NCBI GenBank assembly: GCA_050246945.1
Contig: JBFWVC010000001.1
Span: 124,001 to 188,000 of the forward strand
DNA: 64,000 bases
Direction of reading: 5' to 3'
Source of the DNA: JAEUMD01 sp050246945
GTDB taxonomy: Bacteria > Pseudomonadota > Alphaproteobacteria > Rhizobiales > Hyphomicrobiaceae
Shown here piece after piece: positions 36,984 through 45,825 of this stretch; the first letter of the stretch is position 1; each line of letters starts with the position of its first letter. Position numbers and translations under genes: made by a program. The notes beneath the pieces were generated by a model. That model was not told the DNA's origin and searched no databases. It saw only the letters and a program-made list of their open reading frames with translations.

Positions 36984-38180
36984 TCACGCTCCCTTGATCG
37001 CAGCCACGATCTTCTGCGCGGCATCGTCCAGATCGTCGGCCGAAATGACGTTGAGTCCGGATTCGTTGATGATCTTCTTGCCGAGATCGACGTTCGTGCC
37101 TTCCAGGCGCACGACCAGCGGAACCTTGAGGCCGACCTCCTTGACAGCGGCGACCACACCTTCCGCAATCGTGTCGCAACGCATGATGCCGCCGAAGATG
37201 TTGACCAGGATACCCTTCACATTGGGATCTGCTGTGATGATCTTGAAGGCGGCCGTCACCTTCTCCTTGCTGGCACCACCCCCGACGTCGAGGAAGTTCG
37301 CCGGCTCCTCGCCATAGAGCTTGATGATGTCCATCGTCGACATCGCAAGACCCGCACCATTGACCATGCAGCCGATGTTGCCGTCGAGCGCGACATAGGA
37401 CAGGTCATACTTGGAAGCCTCGATCTCCTTGGCGTCCTCTTCGGTGATGTCGCGCAATTCCATAATGTCGGGATGACGGAACAAGGCGTTGTTGTCGAAC
37501 GACACCTTGGCATCAAGCACGCGAACGCGCCCGCTCTTCAACACGATCAGCGGGTTGATTTCGAGAAGGCTCATGTCCTTCTCGGTGAACGCTTTGTAGA
37601 GCGCCGGGAACAGCTTCATGCCGTCCGTGCGCGCATCGCCTTCGAGCTTCAGCGCATCGCACAGCTTGCTCGCGTCCGCATCCGTCACACCCGTCTCCGG
37701 ATTGATGGCCAGCGTCACGATCTTCTCGGGCGTGTCGTGGGCTACGGTCTCGATGTCCATGCCGCCTTCCGTCGAAACGACGAACGCGGGACGCCCGACC
37801 GTCCGGTCGATCAGAATCGAAAGGTAGAGCTCGCGCGCGATATCGGCGCCGTCCTCGATATAGAGACGGTTGACCTGCTTGCCCGACGGACCCGTCTGTT
37901 TGGTGACGAGCGTATTGCCGAACATCTCCTTGGCGTTTTTGATCGCCTCGTCCGCTGAGAACGACACGCGCACACCGCCCTTTGCATCGGCTGCAAGCTC
38001 CTTGAACTTGCCCTTGCCGCGTCCGCCCGCATGGATCTGGCTCTTCACCACCCACACCGGCCCTGGCAGCGATTTCACCGCTGCCTCGATCTGATCCGCA
38101 GAGGTCACCGGTGCGCCTGCTGCGATAGGCGCGCCATAGCTCTTGAGAACCTGTTTCGCCTGATATTCATGAATGTTCAT
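36984..38180 (-). CDS. sucC: Succinate-CoA ligase (ADP-forming) subunit beta
   Basis: This is the nucleotide-binding subunit with an ATP-grasp fold (MNIHEYQAKQVLKSYG at the start) and a C-terminal flavodoxin-like ligase domain with VNIFGGIMRCD. The 398-residue length is standard. It precedes sucD directly. The region upstream towards mdh contains the mdh terminator, so sucCD probably has its own promoter. Confidence 0.97.
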   Translation of the reverse strand: MNIHEYQAKQVLKSYGAPIAAGAPVTSADQIEAAVKSLPGPVWVVKSQIHAGGRGKGKFKELAADAKGGVRVSFSADEAIKNAKEMFGNTLVTKQTGPSGKQVNRLYIEDGADIARELYLSILIDRTVGRPAFVVSTEGGMDIETVAHDTPEKIVTLAINPETGVTDADASKLCDALKLEGDARTDGMKLFPALYKAFTEKDMSLLEINPLIVLKSGRVRVLDAKVSFDNNALFRHPDIMELRDITEEDAKEIEASKYDLSYVALDGNIGCMVNGAGLAMSTMDIIKLYGEEPANFLDVGGGASKEKVTAAFKIITADPNVKGILVNIFGGIMRCDTIAEGVVAAVKEVGLKVPLVVRLEGTNVDLGKKIINESGLNVISADDLDDAAQKIVAAIKGA

Positions 38181-38640
38181 TGGTTCGATCCACCCTTTTG
38201 AGCGTGTCGCTTCCCGTCATTCGAGGCAGCCCGTTGGCTCGAGCCTGCTGCTGCCGTCTGTTGTTGTTTCGTGCCGAGGCTCTTGCACGCAGGCGCCAGA
38301 CTTAGCACTGCCGGCCTCGAAGCCGGACAGCACATTGGTCCCACCGCCCTTACTGTTTGCCACGGTGAGAGACGTCCAGGCCTGAATTTCGGCGTGCAAA
38401 GCCCGCCATACCGATCACGCAGGAAGTCTCCCCTCGCTGGCATACGGTATACCACGAAAGTGCAAAGCCGAAAGCATCAAATTTTTGCTCCCGCCAGATG
38501 CCGCCGCAAGGCGCGCAAAAACCTTGGGTGTGCCCCCCCTTGGGGGGTCGAAACCAACCTGCGATCCGAGTTCGAGGGCCACCCCCCGCCACTCTTGCAT
38601 TTTCGGGCTCCACCGGACGGAACGAGATGCTCCGGCGGAA
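38181..38640. other. Intergenic region between mdh terminator and sucC
   Basis: No gene is recognised. It should contain the sucCD promoter on minus. A C-run facing a G-run (38533-38547) can form a short GC hairpin, but its function is unclear. Confidence 0.35.
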
Positions 38641-38671
38641 ACAGAAACGGCGCGCCCCAGGGGCGCGCCGT
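38641..38671 (-). terminator. Rho-independent terminator after mdh
   Basis: A 10-11 bp GC-rich stem (CGGCGCGCCC/GGGCGCGCCG, 38648-38670) is followed on minus by TTTCTGTTT. It begins 7 bases after the mdh stop and separates mdh from sucCD. Confidence 0.85.
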
Positions 38672-38677
38672 CGCAAA

Positions 38678-39643
38678 TCACGCACCCAGACCTGGCGCAA
38701 TGCCTTTGCACGCCTCGACCAGCGTTTTGACCGAATTGACCGACTTCATGAACATCTCGCGCTCGGCACCGTTGAGGTCGACCTCGACGACGCGCTCAGC
38801 ACCGCCCGCGCCGATCACCACAGGCACACCCACATAGATGTCCTTCACGCCGTACTCGCCACTGAGATAGGCAGCGCACGGCAGGATGCGCTTCTTGTCC
38901 TTGAGATAGCTTTCTGCCATCTCGATTGCCGATGCGGCCGGCGCATAGTAGGCCGAACCCGTCTTCAACAGGCCGACTATCTCGCCACCGCCCTTGCGTG
39001 TGCGATCGACGATCTGGTCGACGCGTTCCTGACTGATCCAGCCCATCTTGACGACGTCCGGCAATGGAATGCCCGCAATCGTCGAGTAGCGCACCAGAGG
39101 CACCATGTCGTCGCCGTGGCCGCCGAGCACGAATGCCGTCACGTCCTGCACCGAGATCTTCAACTCATCGGCGAGGAAGTGGCGGAAGCGACTGGAATCG
39201 AGCACGCCTGCCATACCGATCACCTTGTTCGTCGGCAGGCCCGATGCTTTCTGCAGCGCCCAAACCATCGCGTCGAGTGGATTGGTCACCGCGATGACGA
39301 GTGCGTTCGGCGCATATTTCTTGATGCCGGCTCCGACCTGTTCCATCACCTTCAGGTTGATGCCGAGTAGGTCATCGCGGCTCATGCCCGGCTTGCGCGG
39401 CACGCCGGCCGTGACGATGCAAACCGCTGCGCCCTCGATGTCAGCGTAGGCATTCGTGCCCTTGAGAGTGGCGTTGAACCCTTCGACCGCGCCCGATTGC
39501 GCGATATCGAGGGACTTCCCTTGCGGCATGCCCTCGGCGATGTCGAATAGAACGACGTCGCCCAGCTCCTTCAGACCGATGAGATGAGCGAGCGTTCCGC
39601 CGATCATACCGGCACCGATCAAAGCGATCTTCGTGCGCGCCAT
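38678..39643 (-). CDS. mdh: Malate dehydrogenase
   Basis: This TCA-cycle enzyme oxidises malate to oxaloacetate with NAD. The 321-residue protein is of the LDH-like type: GAGMIGGTLAHL near residue 10, the substrate Arg region in TAGVPRKPGMSRDDLL and the catalytic His in GGHGDDMVPL. MARTKIALIGAG is the expected start. It heads the mdh-sucCD-sucAB-lpdA block but has its own terminator. Confidence 0.97.
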   Translation of the reverse strand: MARTKIALIGAGMIGGTLAHLIGLKELGDVVLFDIAEGMPQGKSLDIAQSGAVEGFNATLKGTNAYADIEGAAVCIVTAGVPRKPGMSRDDLLGINLKVMEQVGAGIKKYAPNALVIAVTNPLDAMVWALQKASGLPTNKVIGMAGVLDSSRFRHFLADELKISVQDVTAFVLGGHGDDMVPLVRYSTIAGIPLPDVVKMGWISQERVDQIVDRTRKGGGEIVGLLKTGSAYYAPAASAIEMAESYLKDKKRILPCAAYLSGEYGVKDIYVGVPVVIGAGGAERVVEVDLNGAEREMFMKSVNSVKTLVEACKGIAPGLGA

Positions 39644-40015
39644 GCGGGTCTGTCTCCCTTGTTGAATGTGATGATGCGATCGGATGAGGCGCGGCGCGCA
39701 CCGGGGGAGGCGTCGGCCCGAAATACGTCAGCGATCCTGCGACAAAATCGCTGTGCGTTGGTTAGCCCGAAACCCCCGGCCGCTCAAGGGAAAGCCCTTC
39801 ACCATCGAACGAAAGTCTCGAAGATTCGTGATGCGCTCTCTTCTCTGGATCATGAGCGGTGATCGCCGGCCCACCCTCACCCCGCCCAAGATGCACTTGA
39901 CCGCCGCTCACAATGGTCAAAAACTCGTCACCAAAGTGGTGTGAGGGGGCTCGTAAGCGGTGCCGGCCCCTGCGTGGACCGATAGACAGCTCGCACCGAC
40001 CATTAGACGGGGCCG
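39644..40015. other. Divergent intergenic region between mdh and the matrixin gene
   Basis: No gene is recognised. It should hold the mdh promoter on minus and the matrixin promoter on plus. A weak CACCA/TGGTG inverted pair near 39930 is the only structure noticed. Confidence 0.35.
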
Positions 40016-40858
40016 ATGGAGGGCAAAATACTTCGACGCTTGCAGCGGATCTGGATCGCTGCCCTAGCGCTTTCCGTATCCGCGTGGGGCATGGCTGCGA
40101 CGGTTGCCGAGCCCATTTCGCCAGTTGGCGGTCAAGACCAGTATCGCCTCCTGCGCTTGGAACGTCAGATCACCCGCTGGCACACCGATGTCAGCGGACC
40201 TGCCGTCGTCCGCTACGCTTTCCTGGACAAGGAGAGGCGCTTTCCCGGTGCGCGCAATTGCGGCGGCATGCAACCGCCCGAATTGTTGCGGGCCCGCTCT
40301 GGCATCACGCATGAAGTGTTGGCGCGCGAAATGTCTAAGGCTGCACGCCAATGGGAGCAAGTCGCCAACATTCGTTTTGTCGAGGCCGAAAACGAAAACC
40401 ATGCGTCGCTACTGATCGGCGCGCAGACCAAACCGACCGGCCGCGCCTTTACGAACGTCGAGCTTTCGGAGCCCGCCGGTAGCGCCCCGCGGTCCATTTC
40501 ACGCGCGCTCATCTGCCTCAATCCACAAATGCACTGGAAGATCGGGTTCGACGGCGATCTGGAATCCTACGACCTCCGCTACACGCTCGCTCACGAACTC
40601 GGCCACGCCATCGGCCTCGACCATCCGGGCCCGACCGGCCAGCTCATGGGCTTCCGTTACACCGAAGCATTCGACACGCTTCAACCGGGCGACATTGCCG
40701 GCGCGGTAGCGCTTTATGGCAAGCCGGTGCCCAGCGTTGCCCAAGCCGTTGCCGCACGTGTCGCGCCGCATGATGCGCTGACAAGACATGACGGGAACGA
40801 CATGCCACAGGCGCGCGCACAAAGCCTTGCTTTGGGAGAAACCGGCGTCGGCCGGTAG
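40016..40858 (+). CDS. Matrixin-type (M10-like) zinc metalloprotease, exported
   Basis: The 280-residue protein has an N-terminal signal (about residues 8-30) and the complete metzincin zinc site HELGHAIGLDH (residues about 193-203), followed by LMGFRY, where the Met of a Met-turn would lie, and PGDIAGAVALYG, typical of matrixins. The prodomain is short and no haemopexin or RTX repeats are present. It is probably periplasmic or secreted; the substrate is unknown. A complete family A repeat follows 55 bases after the stop. Confidence 0.85.
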   Translation: MEGKILRRLQRIWIAALALSVSAWGMAATVAEPISPVGGQDQYRLLRLERQITRWHTDVSGPAVVRYAFLDKERRFPGARNCGGMQPPELLRARSGITHEVLAREMSKAARQWEQVANIRFVEAENENHASLLIGAQTKPTGRAFTNVELSEPAGSAPRSISRALICLNPQMHWKIGFDGDLESYDLRYTLAHELGHAIGLDHPGPTGQLMGFRYTEAFDTLQPGDIAGAVALYGKPVPSVAQAVAARVAPHDALTRHDGNDMPQARAQSLALGETGVGR

Positions 40859-40913
40859 ATCGAATGCAGGGATCCGTCCGACCGCATTCCCAAATTGCCG
40901 ATCACAAACTTTA

Positions 40914-41016
40914 GAGCATGTTCAGCTGAAGTGCGCATCGGTTCAGCGTGAAGGACATGCCCAATTCAAAGACTTGGAACGTGTTCATGCCTCCATGCGA
41001 CATGAACACGATCTAG
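40914..41016 (+). repeat. Copy 6 of family A repeat (best preserved)
   Basis: GAGCATGTTCAGCTGAAG, GGTTCAGCGTGAAGGACATGC and then a perfect 10-bp hairpin CGTGTTCATG (40980-40989)/CATGAACACG (41001-41010). It lies upstream of the PRC-barrel gene and forms a direct-repeat pair with copy 7 on the other side. Confidence 0.9.
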
Positions 41017-41196
41017 CCCGCTGGCATGTCTGTACACCGTTGGCCTGTCTCGCTTTGCCGTCACGAACGGCAACATGAGTTGAGGGAACCAACACCCATG
41101 TGGGGAGGTTTCACGGCCAGTTGCCCGACACGGCAACCAATAACGAACCAAAACAAGCATCTGAGCAATAGAGCTACTCGAGGAAGGAATAACGCT

Positions 41197-41721
41197 ATGA
41201 AAAAGACCTTTCTTGCCGCTTCGATTTTCGCCCTTGCCGCCTCCGCGCCTGCACTGGCGCAGCAACCCACCGCACCGGCATCGCCGAGTGCACCGGCAGA
41301 GAAGATCGAGCGTCCAGCCGAGCCCGGTTCGATGAACCGGACGGACCCGGCGATGAAACCGGCGACCCCCTCGGCGACCAAGCCCGCTGGCGACAAGGCG
41401 GCCATGAAAGACACGTCTGACAAGCAAGCCGCGGTCCACGGCGAATGGCGCGCAAGCAAGCTGATCGGATCCACGATCGTCAATGCCGCAAATGAATCGA
41501 TCGGTGAGATCAACGACCTGATCATCTCGAACGACGGCAAGGTCGCCTCCGTCATCGTTGGCGTAGGTGGATTCCTGGGTATGGGCGAGAAGAACGTCGC
41601 CCTCGCCTATCACGAGCTGAGCGTCTCCAAGGACGCGAACGGCAAGACTGTCGTAACGAGCAAGGCCACCAAGGAAGCACTGGATTCGATGCCGGAGTGG
41701 AAGGCTGGATCTAGGCTCTGA
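41197..41721 (+). CDS. Exported PRC-barrel domain protein
   Basis: The 174-residue protein has a signal peptide (MKKTFLAASIFALAASAPALA), a Pro/Ala/Lys-rich linker (about residues 22-85) and a PRC-barrel domain (about 87-165: ASKLIGSTIVNAANESIGEI, LIISNDGKVASVIVG). PRC-barrel proteins occur in photosynthetic reaction centres and RNA metabolism; exported ones in Hyphomicrobiales are abundant, uncharacterised envelope proteins. The ATG has AGGAAGG about 9 bases upstream. The gene is bracketed by family A copies 6 and 7 and followed by a terminator. Confidence 0.88.
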   Translation: MKKTFLAASIFALAASAPALAQQPTAPASPSAPAEKIERPAEPGSMNRTDPAMKPATPSATKPAGDKAAMKDTSDKQAAVHGEWRASKLIGSTIVNAANESIGEINDLIISNDGKVASVIVGVGGFLGMGEKNVALAYHELSVSKDANGKTVVTSKATKEALDSMPEWKAGSRL

Positions 41722-41761
41722 CCACCTCTGGCGCGCACATGAACCGCGTATACGCATGCAA

Positions 41762-41863
41762 AGCATGTTTAGCCGAGGTGCGTTGCGGATCAGATTGAAA
41801 GACGTGCTTAGGACAAGGGCCTGGATCGTGGTCGTGTTTCCATCGACGGTGCATACGATCTAG
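41762..41863 (+). repeat. Copy 7 of family A repeat
   Basis: AGCATGTTTAGCCGAGG, GCGGATCAGATTGAAAGACGTGCT and then GGATCGTGGTCGTG with GGTGCATACGATC. It is somewhat diverged in the first loop but keeps order and orientation. Confidence 0.78.
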
Positions 41864-41879
41864 CAATGCGTTCAGCAGT

Positions 41880-41915
41880 GCCGGCCCGGCGAATCTTCTT
41901 CGGGCCGGCTTTTTT
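41880..41915 (+). terminator. Rho-independent terminator after the PRC-barrel gene
   Basis: The stem GCCGGCCCG/CGGGCCGGC (41880-41888, 41901-41909) is followed by six T. It lies downstream of repeat copy 7 and 5 bases before the convergent zapE stop, so the repeat is transcribed into the PRC-barrel mRNA 3' end. Confidence 0.88.
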
Positions 41916-41919
41916 CCGG

Positions 41920-43041
41920 TCACAACGTCTGCAATTCGAGGGTGGCGCGGTCCGTGCGATGCGCGACGTACGCCTCGGAGCGCATCTCGATCAAACGTGA
42001 TGCCGTCCGTGTAAACAGATCCGATCCATCGCCGGCCACGTAGAGATCGTCGGGCTGCGCCTCTGCCGATACTACGATGCAGACGCCGTTGTCGTAGAAA
42101 GTATCGATCAGATTGATGAAGCGGCGCGCGTGATCCCGCCGCGCCGACCCCATGACGGGAATGTCATCAATCAGCACGGTATGGAAGGCATGCGCGACCG
42201 CCAGATAGTCGATCGCGCCAAGCGGTCGCTCGCACAGGTCCTCGAATGAGAAGCGCGCCACGCCTGCGGCCGCGGCCGGCACGATCAGCCGCCGCCCTTT
42301 AACCTCGAGCACCATGGGCTCGGTCGCATGCTGCCCCGTCATCCTGATCCAATGCTGGTTCATCGCATGTCTCGCGGCACCGTCAGCAGGCGTGAAATAG
42401 AGAGGTTGTCCTGCAATCTTGTCGAGCCGAAAGTCTTTCGCCGACACCAGCTCGAGCACGTCCATGTTGTCCTCGATGAGGTCGATGAACGGAAGGAACA
42501 GCTGCCGGTTAAGCCCATTTCTGTAGAGTTCGTCGGGCATGGCATTGGAAGTCGCCACCACCACCGCCTTGCGCTCGAACACCACCTTGAAGAACCTGCC
42601 GAGGATCATTGCGTCCGCGATATCCGTCACGTGAAGTTCGTCGAAGCAAAGAAGGCCTGGCGATCCTACCATCTCGGCGGCGACATGGGGGATCGGATCC
42701 CCGGTGTGTGTCTGGCGCGCCTTGGCGATTCGTTCGTGAGCCTCAGCCATGAACTGGTGGAAATGGTTCCGCCGCTTGGGCTGGAACTGCACGGACTCGA
42801 AGAACAAATCCATCAGCATCGTCTTGCCACGCCCGACGCCGCCATGGATGTAGAGGCCACGCGGCCCTGGCGCAGCCTTTCGCTGGAAGCGCGAGAAGAG
42901 CCCCTTGCCGCCCGGCGACCAGGCCTCGAGCTCCCTCGCCAGTTCGTCGAGCCGTCCGCCAACGCGCTGCTGGGCCGGATCCAATTCGATCTCCCCGGCA
43001 GCGACCATTTCCGCATAACGCTCGCGTACTCGCCTGCTCAT
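41920..43041 (-). CDS. zapE: Cell division protein ZapE (AFG1-like ATPase)
   Basis: This AAA+-related ATPase is a homologue of E. coli ZapE, which affects the Z-ring, and of mitochondrial Afg1/LACE1. The 373-residue protein has Walker A GGVGRGKTMLMD near residues 67-78, LLCFDELHVTDIADA as Walker B and sensor region LIDTFYDNGVCIVVSA. In many alphaproteobacteria zapE lies upstream of mdh, as here, though two plus-strand genes now intervene. Confidence 0.93.
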   Translation of the reverse strand: MSRRVRERYAEMVAAGEIELDPAQQRVGGRLDELARELEAWSPGGKGLFSRFQRKAAPGPRGLYIHGGVGRGKTMLMDLFFESVQFQPKRRNHFHQFMAEAHERIAKARQTHTGDPIPHVAAEMVGSPGLLCFDELHVTDIADAMILGRFFKVVFERKAVVVATSNAMPDELYRNGLNRQLFLPFIDLIEDNMDVLELVSAKDFRLDKIAGQPLYFTPADGAARHAMNQHWIRMTGQHATEPMVLEVKGRRLIVPAAAAGVARFSFEDLCERPLGAIDYLAVAHAFHTVLIDDIPVMGSARRDHARRFINLIDTFYDNGVCIVVSAEAQPDDLYVAGDGSDLFTRTASRLIEMRSEAYVAHRTDRATLELQTL

Positions 43042-43402
43042 TCAGTCTCCCGACTTCCGCGCATCAGGCATGCCAAATCGGCAGTGCTCTGACAGCGCCC
43101 TTTACCGTCATTGCCAAAAAAGCCCGGAAACTCCACCCACACCAAGGGCTAGATGCAAAAAACAATGTTCATTCTTCGAACAGTATCATGTGGCACTGCA
43201 GCATCAAGTCGCGGACCTTGATAGCCATGCCTTTGTTAAAAATGAAGCAATGCCTCTTATCTGTCGTATTGTGCGATGCAGTATAAGGGCCGCCGCGCCA
43301 CCGGAAGCGAATAGTCCGGTCGGCCGGCACGACGGACCTCCGCACCAAGCCGGGAAAACGGCAGGCGGTGTCCGGAGAGGATAAACCAGAGCGAGGTTCA
43401 TC
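43042..43402. other. Divergent intergenic region between zapE and a GNAT gene
   Basis: No gene is recognised. Promoters for both flanking genes are expected here. A moderately A+T-rich patch lies at 43230-43280. Confidence 0.35.
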
Positions 43403-43984
43403 ATGAGCGAGCACCGATTCTGGGGAGGGACTATCCGCAAGTTGTGGCCGACGGAAACCGACAAGTTCCGCGACCATCTCCTGCGGCTGGACAAAGAAAC
43501 GCGGCGATTGCGATTTGCCCACGGCGTGTCCGACGCCTTTATCGAGGATTATGCCAGCCGCATGTCCGAGATGGGCGCCATCGTCTACGGCTATTTCGTC
43601 GACGGCGAAATGCGCGGCGCTGCCGAGTTGCGAAAACTCGGCGACGTTTGGGGTCATGAGGCCGAAGCCGCCTTTTCAGTCGAGAAGCCATTTCAGGAGA
43701 AGGGCATCGGCACCGAGCTGATGGGGCGCGTGATCCGCTCCGCACGCAATCGTGGTGTTCATCTGCTCTACATGAGTTGCCTCGCCGAGAACGCGAAGAT
43801 GCAAGCCGTCGCCCGCAAGCATGAGGCAGGTCTGCGATTCGAATACGGCGAAGTCATCGGCGAGATCATTCCAGACGACGCGAGCTACTTCTCCTATCTC
43901 GCGGAGGCGATGGAAGATCGCGTTGGCTACATGATGGCCGTGCTCGACCTTCAGTCGCGCCTGTCAAAAGCCAAGGCCGCGTGA
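43403..43984 (+). CDS. GNAT family N-acetyltransferase
   Basis: The 193-residue protein has a GNAT domain (about residues 10-165) with FQEKGIGTELMGRVI as the acetyl-CoA-binding motif and YMSCLAENAKMQAVARK, where Asn marks the family's beta4-alpha region. Its N-terminus RLRFAHGVSDAFIEDY resembles the GNATs often fused to acyl-CoA synthetases or regulated by cyclic nucleotides, but here it stands alone. The substrate is unknown. A bidirectional terminator follows. Confidence 0.85.
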   Translation: MSEHRFWGGTIRKLWPTETDKFRDHLLRLDKETRRLRFAHGVSDAFIEDYASRMSEMGAIVYGYFVDGEMRGAAELRKLGDVWGHEAEAAFSVEKPFQEKGIGTELMGRVIRSARNRGVHLLYMSCLAENAKMQAVARKHEAGLRFEYGEVIGEIIPDDASYFSYLAEAMEDRVGYMMAVLDLQSRLSKAKAA

Positions 43985-44023
43985 CACCGGCCCGGTACTG
44001 CCGCCGCCCGGAAATGGGTTCAA

Positions 44024-44054
44024 AGAAGCGCCGGAGCAGTCCTCCGGCGCTTCT
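44024..44054. terminator. Bidirectional terminator between GNAT and phosphatase-like genes
   Basis: A perfect 13-bp stem AGAAGCGCCGGAG/CTCCGGCGCTTCT with loop CAGTC sits between the two convergent genes. It is followed by TCGCTTG on plus and CTTTG on minus, so the T-runs are weak but the hairpin is very stable. Confidence 0.7.
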
Positions 44055-44109
44055 CGCTTGTGGGCTTGTCGGTGCGGGCCGAAACCAGGAACTCGACCGA
44101 GTTCTTGTC

Positions 44110-44607
44110 TCACGCACCCGCCGTGCGGATCGCGACCCCGCGGTTGTCGTTTGCGACTGCCTTTATACGAAGTGCCTCCCGCTCCTCCAGCAGGAACGAC
44201 GCCACCCGCGCGCGCGCCAGATCGCACCACGCGTTGACGAGCCCGAGCCGCTCTGACGGCGAGCACGGAATCGCCAGTGGATCGGGCATGGCCCAATGCA
44301 CGAGACGCGGCACGCCATTCCAGACCGGCATTTCCTCCCACGCCACGTCCTCGCTTACCGTCAGGACAATCTCGAACCGTGGACCGTTTGCGCCGCAAAA
44401 AACCCGCCAATTGGTCGGTGACAGCGATGTTCTCAGCGGTATGCCAGCCTCTTTTAGAGCAAGAAACGCATAGGGATTGATGCGTTCCGCAGGCTCCGAG
44501 CCGCCGCTGAATGCACGCCACGCACCAGCCGATTGAGCATTGATGACTGCTTCCACGATTGGCGACATGACAGAATTGGTCCTGCAAACGACCAGAATAT
44601 TTTTCAT
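44110..44607 (-). CDS. Low-molecular-weight phosphatase/arsenate reductase homologue with altered active site
   Basis: The 165-residue protein has the fold signature of the LMW tyrosine phosphatase family: MKNILVVCRTNSVMSP at the start, corresponding to the P-loop C-x5-R-S. Cys8 and Ser15 are present but the catalytic Arg (position 14) is Met. The Asp of the DP loop is kept (MPDPLAIP near 118). It may be inactive as a phosphatase and work as a binding or regulatory protein, or use another chemistry; this is inference. The ATG at 44607 has CGGAG upstream; longer frames are not conserved. Confidence 0.75.
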   Translation of the reverse strand: MKNILVVCRTNSVMSPIVEAVINAQSAGAWRAFSGGSEPAERINPYAFLALKEAGIPLRTSLSPTNWRVFCGANGPRFEIVLTVSEDVAWEEMPVWNGVPRLVHWAMPDPLAIPCSPSERLGLVNAWCDLARARVASFLLEEREALRIKAVANDNRGVAIRTAGA

Positions 44608-45381
44608 GACCGGCTCCGCAAACAATTCTCTGATTTCAACCCTGAACTGGGCGGCTGTTTCCAGCATGGCCCACCGGTACGGCACGCATAAACGCCCTGC
44701 AGGTGACGTGGTCATGACAAGGTGCATCCGTAACGGAAAATTGTCGGTACTCCATACGAGCCTTACGCCATTCCGCCGGCCGCCACGTGCACTGTGCCCG
44801 CCCTGTGCTTCGGCAAGAACAATAACCCGCTACATGTAGGATGTGGTCGAAAGCGGGCGCGGACGGCACCCGGCCAGGTCGCGCGCGTGCCGCTCACATT
44901 TCCGCGAGCCCCGCCATTGCCGCAATGTTTTGCAGTGACGGCAAAGTGCACATCCTGCGCTCGCATGTTCCAGTAGTGCGCGTTCGTCGCCTTGCGGCGT
45001 GCATGCATCCGGCGCAGCTCCCGTGGCGCAATAGAGATGATCGCGATGCACGATCAAAAATGAGAATCGCATCGCTCTAAAGCAAATTCGAGAAATAAAA
45101 ACCGGCGACATTCGTTTCAAAATTCTGCTTCAGCACATGAATTGAGATCGTATCTCGACGTGGATTTGCATCGCGAATTGTTCGCTTCGCCAAACCGATT
45201 TCAAATTCCAAACGTCGAAATCGACAAAAATCGATGCCGTTTCGCAACACTTTCGATGTTGTGGAGAGAAAAATCGCGGCTAAGTTCATTTTCAATGTCA
45301 ACAAAATCGAAGAACTTGCACATGATTTTTTTGTTCGAACTGATTCGAGCTGATTCGAACCTGAGAGAGGGAGAGAGAACT
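44608..45381. other. Long non-coding region upstream of the histone-like gene
   Basis: No gene is recognised in this 774-base stretch. The right half (45060-45380) is strikingly A+T-rich for this genome. A hairpin GCGATGC/GCATCGC lies at 45043-45075. Close to the gene, three decamers in phase (TTGTTCGAAC, TGATTCGAGC, TGATTCGAAC; 45331-45360) form both a direct and an inverted repeat. The region probably holds the promoter and a long leader of the histone-like gene. Confidence 0.5.
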
Positions 45382-45627
45382 ATGGCTAAGACTGTGAAGA
45401 AAGTTGCTAAGAAGGCTAAGGTCAAGAAGGCTGCAGCCAAGCGCGCTCCGGCCCGCAAGGCCGCGGCAAAGAAGGCACCGGCGAAGAAGACCGCTGCGCG
45501 CAAGCCGGCCGCTCGCAAGGCCGCCGTTCGCAAGCCTGCCGCCCGCAAGGCCGCGGCAAAGAAGCCTGTTGCCAAGAAAAAGGCTCCCGCGAAGCGGGCT
45601 GCCGCGCGCAAGAAGAAGGCTGCCTGA
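45382..45627 (+). CDS. Histone H1-like Lys/Ala-rich DNA-binding protein
   Basis: The 81-residue protein is almost entirely Lys, Ala, Arg and Pro, in repeats of the type KPAARKAAA, like the C-terminal tail of eukaryotic H1 and bacterial Hc1/Hc2 and AlgP tails. It should be unstructured and bind DNA by charge, compacting the nucleoid. The ATG at 45382 follows a GA-rich ribosome-binding region (GGGAGAGAG). An upstream frame extension is A+T-rich and not conserved in character. A strong terminator follows 70 bases after the stop. Confidence 0.88.
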   Translation: MAKTVKKVAKKAKVKKAAAKRAPARKAAAKKAPAKKTAARKPAARKAAVRKPAARKAAAKKPVAKKKAPAKRAAARKKKAA

Positions 45628-45697
45628 AGCATCGGGAATTGCGCTCCAGGCTGGGCACCCGGAGCGTGACCGGTGGTCTTCGACCGCCCCATTCAAT

Positions 45698-45740
45698 CAA
45701 GACCGATGGCAGCGGGACGCGCCATCGGTCTTGCTCGTTT
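45698..45740 (+). terminator. Terminator after the histone-like gene
   Basis: A perfect 13-bp stem CAAGACCGATGGC/GCCATCGGTCTTG (45698-45710, 45721-45733) with a 10-base loop is followed by CTCGTTT. Confidence 0.75.
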
Positions 45741-45825
45741 CAGGGGTAACAATATGCACCGGTCAAGCCGCACTGCGTGGTCCGCGGCGGCATCCGCGGC
45801 AGCCAGAACACACTTGCATGCGCAA

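Noticed and set aside
36639..37958. 439-codon plus-strand ORF
   Set aside because: Entirely antisense to sucD and sucC, which are unmistakable; typical long shadow frame in GC-rich DNA.
38533..38547. C-run/G-run hairpin as a second terminator in the mdh-sucC gap
   Set aside because: Loop too small for the full arms and no adjoining T-run; the clear mdh terminator is at 38641-38671.
44540..45008. Short ORFs on both strands upstream of the histone-like gene
   Set aside because: No ribosome-binding sites, no recognisable motif and overlapping in several frames.
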